Positions 41,370-50,417 of a stretch of 64,000 nt of DNA are shown piece by piece (position 1 is the stretch's first letter; the number at the start of each line of letters is the position of its first letter). The position numbers and the translations under genes are program-made. Source of the DNA: Empedobacter sp036647415. Lineage in GTDB: Bacteria > Bacteroidota > Bacteroidia > Flavobacteriales > Weeksellaceae. The stretch spans positions 18,766-82,765 of the forward strand of contig NZ_JAVXKG010000012.1 in assembly GCF_036647415.1 (NCBI RefSeq), read 5' to 3'. Under the pieces are notes generated by a model, which saw only the letters and a program-made list of their open reading frames with translations, was not told the DNA's origin and searched no databases.

Positions 41370-42509
41370 TTGCGACATCAAATTATTAATGACGTGATAT
41401 TTACAGCAGAAAACAACGTATTAAAATGTATAGGTACTATTTGGGGTGGAGACGGAGAGCAATTTATCCGTATTTGGCAAATGGTTGAAAATTCATACGA
41501 TACTATCATAATAAAACTTCATACAGATGGAGGTTCTGTATTTGATGGTAATTTGATTTTTAATGCAATTAATAGTTCTAAAAAAAATATAGAAATACAT
41601 ATCATAGGTATTGCAGCCTCGATGGGTGCTGTCATCAGTCAATCGACAAAAAAAGTTTATATGGTAGAAAATGGATTCATGATGATTCACGCACCATCGG
41701 GCTTTGTCTATGGTACTGCTCCAGAATTTGAAAAATACGCAATCTTATTGCGAGAAATAGAATCAAATTTTAGCAAAACACTTCAAAAAATTACAGGGAA
41801 ATCGAAAGATTATGTAGATAAATGGTTAACGGGTGATAATTGGTTTTCAGCAGAACAAGCATTAAAAGAAAATTTAATCGCCGGTATTATCGAAAATGAA
41901 ACGGAAATAGAACGCTTTGATCCTTTACAATTAGAATCTAAAAACGAGGCATTTGCAAGATTTGCAGCCTTGTATATTCCAAATAATGATAATAATAATT
42001 CAACAAACGAAGAAATGAAAAAACCATTGATTCAAGCCTTGGGATTACAAGGCGTTAATGAGCAAAGCTCTGACACAGCAGTAATTGATGCTGTACAACA
42101 GCATTATGAAGCTGAAAACTCTCAAACTAAAAAAGATTTAGAAGCTGAAAAGAAAAAAACAGCTGATTTACAAGCAAAATTAGATGCTCAAACCGATAAT
42201 GAAATTAAAGCTTTTCTTGACGAAAAAGAAACTGCGAAAGCGTTCAAAAAGGAAGATAGAGCAACTTATGAAGCTATTGGAAAAAGTTCAGGACTTGAAG
42301 CTCTACGTACTGTTTTAGGTAATTCTACACCAATACAACGTCAGTCAATTACTGGGCAGATTCAAGGTCAAGGCAATTCAAGCCAAGACGGAGAGCGTGC
42401 CAATTGGACGTTTGCACAATGGCAAGAAAAAGATCCTAAAGGTTTAGAGAAACTATCTCAAGATAAACCTGATGATTTCAAAGAATTGTTTAACAATAAA
42501 AACAAATAA
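41370..42509 (+). CDS. head maturation protease (ClpP/S49-like) with scaffold tail
   Basis: 379 residues from a TTG start; no in-frame ATG lies before the domain. ClpP-type core: KLHTDGGSVFDGNLIFNAI, GIAASMGAVIS with the catalytic Ser (about 84), FMMIHAPSG with His (about 107). The C-terminal third (about 220-379) is Gln/Lys/Glu-rich coiled coil, typical of an attached scaffold, as in Mu gpI/Z. It trims the capsid scaffold during prohead assembly. Confidence 0.82.
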   Translation: MRHQIINDVIFTAENNVLKCIGTIWGGDGEQFIRIWQMVENSYDTIIIKLHTDGGSVFDGNLIFNAINSSKKNIEIHIIGIAASMGAVISQSTKKVYMVENGFMMIHAPSGFVYGTAPEFEKYAILLREIESNFSKTLQKITGKSKDYVDKWLTGDNWFSAEQALKENLIAGIIENETEIERFDPLQLESKNEAFARFAALYIPNNDNNNSTNEEMKKPLIQALGLQGVNEQSSDTAVIDAVQQHYEAENSQTKKDLEAEKKKTADLQAKLDAQTDNEIKAFLDEKETAKAFKKEDRATYEAIGKSSGLEALRTVLGNSTPIQRQSITGQIQGQGNSSQDGERANWTFAQWQEKDPKGLEKLSQDKPDDFKELFNNKNK

Positions 42510-42511
42510 TA

Positions 42512-43429
42512 ATGGCAGGTTTAGAAGATGGATTATGGTTAAAAGAATTTGTAGACCCTCAATTATTAGAGGATTTTAAAAATTATAAAGACGATTTTAT
42601 CGGAACGTTTAAAGCTCCAAATGCAGCTGCAATTGATACAGATGGTATTAAGTTTAACAAACTGAATAATTCTGTTGGTTTTAAAATTAATACAGATTCT
42701 GATTTTACAGCTCAAAAAATTACAGGTAAAAAACGCTTAATTGATTGGGATCGTTTAGACACAACGCCAACGGAATTATCAGAAGATGAAGCACGTGCGA
42801 TGGCTTTTGATCGTGAGGCAGAATATAGAGTTTTACACGCTAATGCGTGGAAAATGGGAGTTAGAAATTATGCGATGTATAAAGCAGCTCCTTTAGCAAA
42901 AACAGTTGACACACCTATTATTAGAACGACTGGTGCTGATGATGGAACAGGACGTAAAAGAATGACATACATCGATTTGATTAATTTATATAATTCTGTT
43001 TTAGGAATGAATTTAACTAATCAAGAAGAATTGTATATGGTTTTGAGTGCAGAACATAGTCAAGATTTAATCGCAGACCGCGCTAATACAAACAACTACA
43101 GAGATATTGTAATTGATCCTGTAACTGGTGCTATTCAACGATTTTTTAAATTGAAATTTTTTGAAAACAATCACTCAGTAAAATATACTGCAGCAAATAC
43201 GTTGGTTGGATTGGATGCTACACCATTAGCAACTGATATGAATGCGTCAATTTTCTATTATGCACCAAACATTGTGCATCACGTAGAGGCGGTTCAAACG
43301 CTTTATAAACCGATGATTCAAGACACAAAAAGTAAGATTCCAAAATCTGAAATGCGTTTACACTCTTGGGGATTAACGGAGAAAAAGCAAGAAATGGCTT
43401 CAGCTGCTATTGTATCAACTAAAATCTAA
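42512..43429 (+). CDS. phage major capsid protein
   Basis: 305 residues, directly after the protease/scaffold gene. Reads GLEDGLWLKEFVDPQLLEDFKNYKDDF, then a beta-rich core with ITGKKRLIDWDRLDTTPTEL, NLYNSVLGMNLTNQEELYMVLS and a long C-terminal beta/alpha end. The size and position are those of an HK97-fold major capsid of Bacteroidota Mu-like phages. Called by position and composition. Confidence 0.72.
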   Translation: MAGLEDGLWLKEFVDPQLLEDFKNYKDDFIGTFKAPNAAAIDTDGIKFNKLNNSVGFKINTDSDFTAQKITGKKRLIDWDRLDTTPTELSEDEARAMAFDREAEYRVLHANAWKMGVRNYAMYKAAPLAKTVDTPIIRTTGADDGTGRKRMTYIDLINLYNSVLGMNLTNQEELYMVLSAEHSQDLIADRANTNNYRDIVIDPVTGAIQRFFKLKFFENNHSVKYTAANTLVGLDATPLATDMNASIFYYAPNIVHHVEAVQTLYKPMIQDTKSKIPKSEMRLHSWGLTEKKQEMASAAIVSTKI

Positions 43430-43431
43430 TC

Positions 43432-43956
43432 ATGATGGAAGTAGATAAACAAAAAGAACAAATTGCATTGAGTGTTTTAGAACAAAACACTCAAGCAAAT
43501 GCAGTGTGGATTTCATTTGATAATCAAGCTTTTTTATCAGAGGAAAGTGCCGAAAAACATCATGTAAAACATAATACAGATCAAGACCCGACTGTTTTTT
43601 TTCGTGAAGGAACTCAAGATGAAAATATATCTGAGGAAGATTTTAAAGCTATTATCGAAGATCAAGGCAAACGTTTAGACGCTGCAATTGAGGCAAGAAA
43701 TAGAGCTTTAGAGCATATCGGAATTTTAGAACCTAATTACAATACAGTTTACGAAAATAATCTAAAGTTAGTTTCGGAAATACAAGAAAAAGATTCTAAA
43801 ATCGAAGATATTTCTGCTTTAAATCTTGAAAAAGATGAAAAGATTGAAGTATTAGAGAAAGAAAACGAAACACTAAAAGCTCGTATTCTTCAATTGGAAA
43901 CCGAAAAACCTGAAACTTTGAAAGATGAAGGAAACACTCCAAAAAAAAGTAAATAG
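43432..43956 (+). CDS. phage structural protein with C-terminal coiled coil, 174 aa
   Basis: N-terminal 60 residues globular (NAVWISFDNQAFLSEESAEKHH), then a long Glu/Lys coiled coil (about 110-165, KDEKIEVLEKENETLKARILQLETEK). Lies between capsid and sheath genes. It may be a head decoration or connector protein; not recognised. Confidence 0.6.
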   Translation: MMEVDKQKEQIALSVLEQNTQANAVWISFDNQAFLSEESAEKHHVKHNTDQDPTVFFREGTQDENISEEDFKAIIEDQGKRLDAAIEARNRALEHIGILEPNYNTVYENNLKLVSEIQEKDSKIEDISALNLEKDEKIEVLEKENETLKARILQLETEKPETLKDEGNTPKKSK

Positions 43957-44110
43957 AATTTTTGCCCAAAGTAGCTATACGGAGCTTTGGGCAAATAAAT
44001 CAGAAGAATTGTTTTCAAGCGAACAAAAAGCCTTAGAAACAATGCAAGAAGGCGAATTGCCAAAGAAATTTGTTAAACAAGAAAATACAAAAGTAGATGA
44101 GCAATCTTAA
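43925..44110 (+). CDS. small phage protein, 61 aa
   Basis: Overlaps the preceding gene by 32 nt and the sheath gene by 14 nt. Reads QKKVNRIFAQSSYTELWANKSEELFSSEQKALET and ends with a charged tail. The conserved-looking 'YTELWANKSEELFSSEQKAL' resembles small linker proteins between head and sheath genes; function unknown. Confidence 0.5.
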   Translation: MKETLQKKVNRIFAQSSYTELWANKSEELFSSEQKALETMQEGELPKKFVKQENTKVDEQS

Positions 44111-45332
44111 CGGTGTTACGACAAAAAAAGGTAAAATTGGAGCAAATCGCACCAATAACAAACGTGCAGTTTCGGCTTTAGTTATTGCATCGGTTTTATT
44201 GGCTGATTTAGCATTCAATACACCTGTAACCATTTACAATGTTGAAGATTTAGATCAATACGGTTTAGATGCTGATTTTGACAAAACAAACAATATCAAT
44301 GTTTATCGTCATATATCAGAATTTTACAGAATGGCAGGTGCTGGTACTGAGTTAAATTTAATGCTTGTTGAACAAACTTCAACACTTAAAACGTTAGTTC
44401 AGTCTGAAAGTGTAAAAACATTGCTTGCTCATGCTGATTATGAAGTTCGTCAAATAGCTTTTGCGCTTAATCCTACAGAAGCTCCAGCAGTAGTTGATGG
44501 AATGCCTACAGATGTTATCGAAGCAATTCCATTGGCTCAAGGATTAGCAATTTGGGCTTTCGAGCAAAATATGCCTTGTCAGGTATTTTTAGAAGGCTAT
44601 GGATTAGATGGTCAATCTAATGTTGTTGAAGATTTACGAGCAATTGAAAATGTAGAAGCAACAAAAGTTTCTATCGTTATTGGACAAGACTGGAAGTATG
44701 CTGATACAAAAACAGGATTAGCACAAAAATTTGCCGATGTAGGAACTGTTCTAGGAGTATGTTCATCTGCAACAATAGCACAAAACATTGGAGACAACGA
44801 AGCTTTTGATTTAAATGATTCAACAAAAGATGCTTGGATGATTGCTGGTTTATCGAACCATAAAAAGAATACTGAAATCTATTCACAACTTCAAACTTTT
44901 GAAAATAAAGGTTATGTTTTCGGATTGTCTTATGCAGGATTAGCAGGTATTCGTATCAACAATGACCATGTTTGCACGCCGATTATTGTCGATCAAGAAG
45001 GTAATATGAATGAGCATACCATTGCATACGGACGTGTATTAGATGACGCAATTCGTCAACTTAGAACGGTTTATTTACCAAAAATTAAAAAGACTTATCC
45101 AGTTGATGAAAACGGTAAATTATTAATTGGTTCTTTGGTCGCATTAGAACAGATTGGGGATGATGTTTTCGCTGATATGCAAAATTCAAATGAGTTAAGC
45201 CTTGGAAAAACAACAATAGATCCCGATTCAGATTTGCTTGTAAAAAAAGAATTGATTGTCAATTTTGTCATTGTACCAATGGGAACGCTTGGCGAAATTA
45301 CAGGAACAATTAACATTAAAAATAGTTTATAA
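44097..45332 (+). CDS. contractile tail sheath protein, DUF2586 family
   Basis: 411 residues. N-terminal NGVTTKKGKIGANRTNNKRAVSALVIAS, a long middle with FYRMAGAGTELNLMLVEQT, EAIPLAQGLAIWAFEQNMPCQVFLEGYGLDG, and a late VLDDAIRQLRTVYLPKIKKTYPVDENGKL, the pattern of DUF2586 sheaths. Shows the phage is a myovirus. One-base overlap with the tube gene. Confidence 0.8.
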   Translation: MSNLNGVTTKKGKIGANRTNNKRAVSALVIASVLLADLAFNTPVTIYNVEDLDQYGLDADFDKTNNINVYRHISEFYRMAGAGTELNLMLVEQTSTLKTLVQSESVKTLLAHADYEVRQIAFALNPTEAPAVVDGMPTDVIEAIPLAQGLAIWAFEQNMPCQVFLEGYGLDGQSNVVEDLRAIENVEATKVSIVIGQDWKYADTKTGLAQKFADVGTVLGVCSSATIAQNIGDNEAFDLNDSTKDAWMIAGLSNHKKNTEIYSQLQTFENKGYVFGLSYAGLAGIRINNDHVCTPIIVDQEGNMNEHTIAYGRVLDDAIRQLRTVYLPKIKKTYPVDENGKLLIGSLVALEQIGDDVFADMQNSNELSLGKTTIDPDSDLLVKKELIVNFVIVPMGTLGEITGTINIKNSL

Positions 45333-45754
45333 TGGCAAAAATCACAAGAAACGGTAAAACGTACGACAGTGTTGATGTTAAGTGTTTTATAAATGGTATT
45401 CAACTTGAAGTTACTTCTTTAACGTACGGTAATGAGCAAGAACACCAATTAAATTGGACGCTTGGTTCAAGTGAAGGCACATCATGGAGTACAGGAAAAA
45501 GAACGCCTAACGCTTCTATGGGCGTAATGATGCATGATATGACACCGCTCGAGATTGCATCAGCTGGTAAAAGTATTTTAGACATCAAACCTTTCAATTT
45601 GATTGTCACTTTTACCAACGAATATAATATGCCTGTTGTAGATCGTCTTTTAGTAAAATTTCAAAAAGAAGGTCGAGAAGTAACAGGTGAAATGGGGTTG
45701 AAAATGGATTATCCATTATTTGCTCTAACTGTAAAAATGAATATGAAAAAATAA
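45332..45754 (+). CDS. phage tail tube protein
   Basis: 140 residues directly after the sheath gene. Beta-rich: VDVKCFINGIQLEVTSLTYGNEQEHQLNWTLGS, WSTGKRTPNASMGVMMHDMTP, FNLIVTFTNEYNMPVVDRLLVKF. Length, composition and position fit the inner tube of contractile tails. Confidence 0.75.
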   Translation: MAKITRNGKTYDSVDVKCFINGIQLEVTSLTYGNEQEHQLNWTLGSSEGTSWSTGKRTPNASMGVMMHDMTPLEIASAGKSILDIKPFNLIVTFTNEYNMPVVDRLLVKFQKEGREVTGEMGLKMDYPLFALTVKMNMKK

Positions 45755-45772
45755 ATTTAAAACACATTTAAA

Positions 45773-46093
45773 ATGTCAAAAAATAAAAAAGAATTATCTA
45801 CTGAAACAATAGAAAAATTAGGTGGAGAAAAGAATTTACGTCGTCTAATCTTAAAAGACGAAAATGATCAAGAAGTTGAGGTAATTGTTAGTGTTCCTGA
45901 TCGTGTGACGATCGGAGAGTATTTAAAATTTGCTAACTCGAATCCTTTGAAATCACAAGAAATTTTAATTAATAATTGTGTGAAGTCTGAAAACAAAGAA
46001 CTAATAAAATCTGATGATAGATTATTTTTTAGTTGTGTATCAGGTATTTCAGAAATTATTCCATTAGGTTCTGCTAAAGTGGAAAAGTATTAG
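45773..46093 (+). CDS. tail assembly chaperone, short form (G-like), 106 aa
   Basis: Reads ETIEKLGGEKNLRRLILKDENDQEVEVIVSVPDRVTIGEYLKFA and ends LGSAKVEKY before TAG at 46091-46093. Position after the tube gene and an adjoining start-less frame mark it as the shorter of the two frameshift-linked tail chaperones, which escort tape measure proteins during tail assembly. Confidence 0.7.
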   Translation: MSKNKKELSTETIEKLGGEKNLRRLILKDENDQEVEVIVSVPDRVTIGEYLKFANSNPLKSQEILINNCVKSENKELIKSDDRLFFSCVSGISEIIPLGSAKVEKY

Positions 46094-46278
46094 CCGATTG
46101 CACAGGTTTAATCGATGATGATGGCTTTGATCAGATATTTAAGATTAATGCATTTATATCTCATTTTTTGAACGTTCCATTTCCCGAGCAATTGGACGAC
46201 GATACGTGGGCGTTGAAATGGGCGCAAGTAAAATGGTTGTCTGACAAAGGTATTTTGTCCTTAAAACAAAAAGAATAG
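46084..46278 (+). CDS. tail assembly chaperone extension reached by -1 frameshift (GT-like)
   Basis: The -1 frame is open from the end of the short chaperone and encodes VLADCTGLIDDDGFDQIFK ... WAQVKWLSDKGILSLKQKE with TAG at 46276-46278. It has no ATG, GTG or TTG near its beginning that would preserve this sequence, and TAG is directly followed by the next ATG. A slip on AAAAG (46083-46087), reading AAG then AAA with tRNA-Lys, would fuse the two. Programmed frameshifting here is a conserved feature of long-tailed phages; the exact slip site is inferred. Confidence 0.65.
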   Translation, partial: KVLADCTGLIDDDGFDQIFKINAFISHFLNVPFPEQLDDDTWALKWAQVKWLSDKGILSLKQKE

Positions 46279-46944
46279 ATGAAGAAAACTCAAATAAGTC
46301 TTGCTGCACGTTATGCAGCTGCATTTGGAATAGCAAACGCAATTGATAAGGTAAAACTAGTACTGAAACCCGATAAAAGGTTTAATGTCGATTATTTTCC
46401 TGAGAAAAATTCAGACTTTGAAAAAGTCTCTTTTGAAATAGATTTTACAGAAAAAGACGGAAAACGTTACAACAAGAAACTTGAGTTTTCTTCTGTTCTT
46501 CATGGCAAGCAAGGTTCTATTTTCGCACCTCCATTAATGATGACGTTTTCACAAGAAAAATCATTAATTGAAACCGAGGTAAACGATGATGACCCAGTTG
46601 TAGTTGAGCGTTGGGGAACAAAGCCATGGAATATTGAAATAAAAGGCTTGTTGATTGATTTGGAAAATCGAATTTATCCAACTAAGGAAATTAAAGATTT
46701 AAATAATTTTTGGTCAAAAAACACAATAGTTGTGGTTTCTGGATTACAATTCGAAGAAAAACAAATTGATGCTATTTATTTTAAATCGATTGATTTTACA
46801 CCACTTGAAGGATTTCAAGATACAATACAATTTAGTATTAGTGCAAGTTCAATAAAATCTGTTTCATTTCTTCTTGGTAAACCTGACGTAAAATTCGATT
46901 TCGGACCCGTAGAAATTTCACAATTAGACGGCACACCTTTTTGA
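46279..46944 (+). CDS. baseplate/tail protein, DUF6046-like, 221 aa
   Basis: Starts MKKTQISLAARYAAAFGIANAI and has a beta-rich middle (ERWGTKPWNIEIKGLLIDLENRIYPTKEIKDLNNFW) followed by DAIYFKSIDFTPLEGFQDTIQFSISASS. The 'WxIxIKGxLxDxxNRxYP' wording is typical of DUF6046-type proteins beside hub genes in Bacteroidota phages (from memory). Probably links tail tube and hub. Confidence 0.6.
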   Translation: MKKTQISLAARYAAAFGIANAIDKVKLVLKPDKRFNVDYFPEKNSDFEKVSFEIDFTEKDGKRYNKKLEFSSVLHGKQGSIFAPPLMMTFSQEKSLIETEVNDDDPVVVERWGTKPWNIEIKGLLIDLENRIYPTKEIKDLNNFWSKNTIVVVSGLQFEEKQIDAIYFKSIDFTPLEGFQDTIQFSISASSIKSVSFLLGKPDVKFDFGPVEISQLDGTPF

Positions 46945-47951
46945 TTATGAATTATTTGTATTACAATATCAACATTAAAGTAAAGCTAGGCAAAAGAGTT
47001 GAATTTTATCGTTGTGAAAACATTCAAATTGAACGAAGTGTTCAAACCTTGATTAACACGGCTAAAATCACATTACCTCGTGAATATCGAAATGCAGTTG
47101 ATGAAGATGGTAATGCAGTTGATTTACACGGGAAATCAATTTTAGATTTTATTAAACGAAAAGATAAAGTTGAAATTTCATTTGGTTATGACGGTCATTA
47201 TTCAAAAGAATTTGTCGGTTATATAACTAAAATAGGCGCAGATGCTCCCTTGATTATTGAGTGCCAAGATGAAATGTTTCAATTAAAATCGGCGAAACGA
47301 TATTCGGGATATTTCAAAACAGGAAACGTCAAAGATATTTTAAAAGCTGTAATTCCACCACAATATGAAGTGGTTTATGATGCTGAATATTTTGTCGGAA
47401 AATGGAAAATTGAAGACGCTACACCTTACGAGGTGTTGCAGGAACTTAAAGAAAAAGGTTTTATAAGGGCATGGTTTAGTAATGATGGAAAATTAAACGT
47501 AGGAATGACATTGGATTTCAAACCACGTAAAATTCATAAGCTTAATTTTTCGCAAAACATCCGCCGTGGTTCTGATATTAAGTTTGAAAGAAAGGAGTCT
47601 AAACAGCTTTACTTGACGATTGAATCTGATCAGAAAGACGGTACAAAAATTAAACAATCTGTTGGTGAAAAAGGCGAAAATGAATTAACAATAAGTCGCC
47701 CTGGTCTATCAAAAATAGAACTAAAAGATTTTACAAATAATTATTATAAAGCTAAAATTTTTGATGGTTTTGATGGGACAATTGACACATGGTGTTATCC
47801 ATTGATAAAGGAAGGTGATGCAGTAGATGTAGTGCGTCCATATTATGAAGATGGACATCAAGATGGACGATATTTTGTTGAAGCTGTTACGATAGATGTA
47901 AGCGGTTCTGAAGGGATTAAAAGGAGTTTAAAAATTAGTTACAAATTGTAA
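46941..47951 (+). CDS. baseplate hub protein (gpD/gp27-like)
   Basis: 336 residues. The front half (YRCENIQIERSVQTLINTAKITLPREYRNAV, DKVEISFGYDGHYSKEFVGYITKIG, CQDEMFQLKS) and the late GDAVDVVRPYYEDGHQDGRYFVEAVTID are the pattern of late-control gpD type hubs that hold the central spike. Starts by ATGA overlap; MNYLYY at 46947 is an alternative start. Confidence 0.72.
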   Translation: MIMNYLYYNINIKVKLGKRVEFYRCENIQIERSVQTLINTAKITLPREYRNAVDEDGNAVDLHGKSILDFIKRKDKVEISFGYDGHYSKEFVGYITKIGADAPLIIECQDEMFQLKSAKRYSGYFKTGNVKDILKAVIPPQYEVVYDAEYFVGKWKIEDATPYEVLQELKEKGFIRAWFSNDGKLNVGMTLDFKPRKIHKLNFSQNIRRGSDIKFERKESKQLYLTIESDQKDGTKIKQSVGEKGENELTISRPGLSKIELKDFTNNYYKAKIFDGFDGTIDTWCYPLIKEGDAVDVVRPYYEDGHQDGRYFVEAVTIDVSGSEGIKRSLKISYKL

Positions 47952-47954
47952 TTT

Positions 47955-48440
47955 ATGGAAATAGCAGAATTATTTGAAACAGCCGTAAAAAAAGCCAATA
48001 AAAAAGGTGTTCGTAGATTTCCATTAATGTTAGAAACTGTTACAGAAGTTACAGAAACAACCTGTACAACATCTGATGGTGTTGATGATATTCGACTAAA
48101 TGCAATAGATGCTGATCTTAATTCTAATATTACCGTTTATCCAAAAATCGGCTCTAAAATCATTTACGGACGATTAAATGATACAGATGATTTATTTGTT
48201 TTGAAATACTCAGAAATCGAACGAATTGTCATTAAAATGGATCAACAAGTTTTTGAAATGAAAGATGGAAAATTCAGAGTTTTAAATGAGAATACAAATC
48301 TTAAAACTGTTTTCAACGATTTGTTTTCAACACTTGAAAATGCAATAATTCAAACGCCAAGTGGTGCTGGAAAATTTATTGAAATCAACAAACAAAAATT
48401 CAAATCGCTGAATCAACAAATTGATAAACTTTTATTCTAA
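47955..48440 (+). CDS. baseplate protein, possible spike/gpV-like, 161 aa
   Basis: After the hub gene. Reads RRFPLMLETVTEVTETTCTTSDGVDDIRLNAIDAD, SKIIYGRLNDTDDLFVLKYSEIERIVIKMDQ, then a helical end. A small OB-like first part suits a spike base, but the repetitive beta-helix of a true spike is missing. Called by position. Confidence 0.5.
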   Translation: MEIAELFETAVKKANKKGVRRFPLMLETVTEVTETTCTTSDGVDDIRLNAIDADLNSNITVYPKIGSKIIYGRLNDTDDLFVLKYSEIERIVIKMDQQVFEMKDGKFRVLNENTNLKTVFNDLFSTLENAIIQTPSGAGKFIEINKQKFKSLNQQIDKLLF

Positions 48441-48643
48441 TGGCTTTAAATGATGAACAATTAGTACAGGAAATTATTTCAATTCAAGATGAAATGATCC
48501 GATCAGAAAATTACGAAGAAAGTAAACGTATTTATGCTGAAAAGTTGATGCAAGCAATCAAAAACTATTTAATATCATCAGTGATTCAAATTACAGGAAC
48601 ATCGAGCCAAGGAGCTTTTACAGGACAAGGAAAAATTGAGTAA
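48440..48643 (+). CDS. small baseplate-region protein, 67 aa
   Basis: Helical (LNDEQLVQEIISIQDEMIRSENYEESKRIYAEKLMQAIKNYL), ends IQITGTSSQGAFTGQGKIE. One-base overlaps with both neighbours. Could be a small structural protein; not recognised. Confidence 0.6.
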   Translation: MALNDEQLVQEIISIQDEMIRSENYEESKRIYAEKLMQAIKNYLISSVIQITGTSSQGAFTGQGKIE

Positions 48644-48927
48644 TGAAAGATTTTAAATGTACAGATAATCAAGATTTAGAAATCATAAATGGCGACTTTT
48701 TGATTGATGAAAGTGATCAACAACATATCGAAGATATTTTCATCGCTCAGAAAGGAGAATTTAAAGAATTTCCTCAAGTTGGATTTGGTGCAATTAATTA
48801 TATCAAAACAAATATTTCTCCTTACGAATTTGAAAGAGACCTAAGAATACAACTAGAATACGACAATTACTCGAACCCTGAAATTGACACAACGAACGGA
48901 ATTGAAAACACTACAATTACAATTTAA
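48643..48927 (+). CDS. baseplate wedge protein, gp25/gpW-like
   Basis: 94 residues. DNQDLEIINGDFLIDESDQQHIEDIFIAQKGEFKEFPQVGFGAINYI is typical of the short gp25/gpW lysozyme-like wedge family, followed by FERDLRIQLEYDNYSNPEI. Position between hub and gpJ-like genes agrees. Confidence 0.65.
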   Translation: MKDFKCTDNQDLEIINGDFLIDESDQQHIEDIFIAQKGEFKEFPQVGFGAINYIKTNISPYEFERDLRIQLEYDNYSNPEIDTTNGIENTTITI

Positions 48928-49304
48928 TGGACTGGACACAATTATTGATAACATTTTTGGGATACTTATTAGGTGCTGGAGGTTTAGTTTTTTGGTTTTT
49001 AGAAAGGAAAAAATTTAATGCAGAAGTTTCAGCTGCTTTAGAAAGTGTAAATACATCAAAAATTGAAAATGATGTAAAACTATCTAATCATTATAAAGAC
49101 ATCTTAGACGATCTGAAACAACGATACGAAAACAGGTATCAAGAATTTGATGCATTAATGAAATCTAAAGAAAAGATTTTAAAAGAAGAAATTTCGATGT
49201 TGAATCGGAAAATTAAAATGTTGAAAACAGAAAATGCAGAGTTACGAAAAAGAGTTGTAGAACTTGAAAAACAAACTAAACATGCAAATAAAAGTCCTGC
49301 ATAA
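48927..49304 (+). CDS. membrane-anchored coiled-coil protein, 125 aa
   Basis: N-terminal membrane span (LLITFLGYLLGAGGLVFWFL), then nearly continuous coiled coil to the end (KQRYENRYQEFDALMKSKEKI ... AELRKRVVELEKQTK). Layout is that of an Rz-like inner-membrane subunit or an anchored regulator, yet it lies in the baseplate cluster. Function uncertain. Confidence 0.55.
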   Translation: MDWTQLLITFLGYLLGAGGLVFWFLERKKFNAEVSAALESVNTSKIENDVKLSNHYKDILDDLKQRYENRYQEFDALMKSKEKILKEEISMLNRKIKMLKTENAELRKRVVELEKQTKHANKSPA

Positions 49305-49581
49305 TCAAACGCTATTAGATATTTCCATTTATCTATTTGGAACTGCTATTGGTGCAATGTCTTTGGCGATTGAAAATAACATCAGTTTAACAGATGATTT
49401 GGAGGTCGGACAAATTTTAAACGTTCCTGCAAATAGTGATTTTGGACAAAGGTTAATCGCCGAATATTTCCAAAATAAAGGTTTGAAACCTGCAACAGCA
49501 ATCACAATGATTGAAAAAGAAATAGAAACGCCAAGTGGAATTGATTACTGGGCTATTGAAGTAGATTTTGAAGTACAATAA
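49282..49581 (+). CDS. LysM-like tail protein (gpX-like), 99 aa
   Basis: Start at 49282 (MQIKVLHNQTLLDISIYLFG) is preferred over 49264. The first 50 residues read as a LysM domain (LLDISIYLFGTAIGAMSLAIENNISLTDDLEVGQILNVP). Small LysM/gpX-type proteins join tube and baseplate in contractile phages. Confidence 0.65.
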   Translation: MQIKVLHNQTLLDISIYLFGTAIGAMSLAIENNISLTDDLEVGQILNVPANSDFGQRLIAEYFQNKGLKPATAITMIEKEIETPSGIDYWAIEVDFEVQ

Positions 49582-49583
49582 TT

Positions 49584-50417
49584 ATGAGTGTAGAAAATTA
49601 TCAAAGAGAAATGATTGCAGCTAAATCATCTAATCCAAATTTAGATGGTTTAACGTCAACATCAAAAACGTCAGTTTGGCGAATGATGTTGTATATCATG
49701 GCGTATTCAATTGAGCAATTAGCACAATTATTTACGCTTCATCGCACCGAAATAGACACAAAAATATCAACGCAAAAAACACATCGTTTACCTTGGATTC
49801 AATCGCTGTATTTGAATTTTCAATACGGATTTCAATTGATAAAAGAAACAGATTTATTTGACAATACAAATGCAACTGCTGAACAAATTGAAGCTTCAAA
49901 AATCATTAAATATTGTGCGGTTAACGAAAGTGATACAGGACGTGAAGTCATCATAAAGATTGCAACCGAAAAAGATGAAGTTTTATCGCCTTTAGAAATG
50001 GATAAAATGGAGGCTATACTTGAATATACTGAACGAGTAAAAGGAACAGGTATTCCATATCGAATAATCAATTATTTACCCGATAGATTAAAATTAAACA
50101 TTCGTGTGTTTCGTGATCCATTGGTGATAAATGCGCAAGGAATGGATATTACTACAGGTAAATATCCAGTACAAGAAGCTTTACAAGAATTTATGAAAGA
50201 ATTGCCTTTTGATGGTGAATTGCGAATTCAAGATTTAGCCAATAAATTGGAAGCAATTACAGGCGTTAATATGGTTTCGGTTGATTTAGCACAAAGTTGT
50301 TGGATAAATGCCACAACCAATAATTACGGCGATTGGACAACAATAGATGTAAGACGAATTCCCGAAAGTGGCTATTTCACAATCGAAAATTATAATGATA
50401 TAAAGTATGAAGTTTAA
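49584..50417 (+). CDS. baseplate J-like protein
   Basis: 277 residues. Helical start (SVWRMMLYIMAYSIEQLAQLFTLHRTEID), a central part VIIKIATEKDEVLSPLEMDKMEAILEYTERVKGTGIPYRIINYLPDRLKLNIRV and a late FDGELRIQDLANKLEAITGV match the baseplate_J/gp47 layout, which forms the outer wedge and carries the fibres. Confidence 0.72.
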   Translation: MSVENYQREMIAAKSSNPNLDGLTSTSKTSVWRMMLYIMAYSIEQLAQLFTLHRTEIDTKISTQKTHRLPWIQSLYLNFQYGFQLIKETDLFDNTNATAEQIEASKIIKYCAVNESDTGREVIIKIATEKDEVLSPLEMDKMEAILEYTERVKGTGIPYRIINYLPDRLKLNIRVFRDPLVINAQGMDITTGKYPVQEALQEFMKELPFDGELRIQDLANKLEAITGVNMVSVDLAQSCWINATTNNYGDWTTIDVRRIPESGYFTIENYNDIKYEV

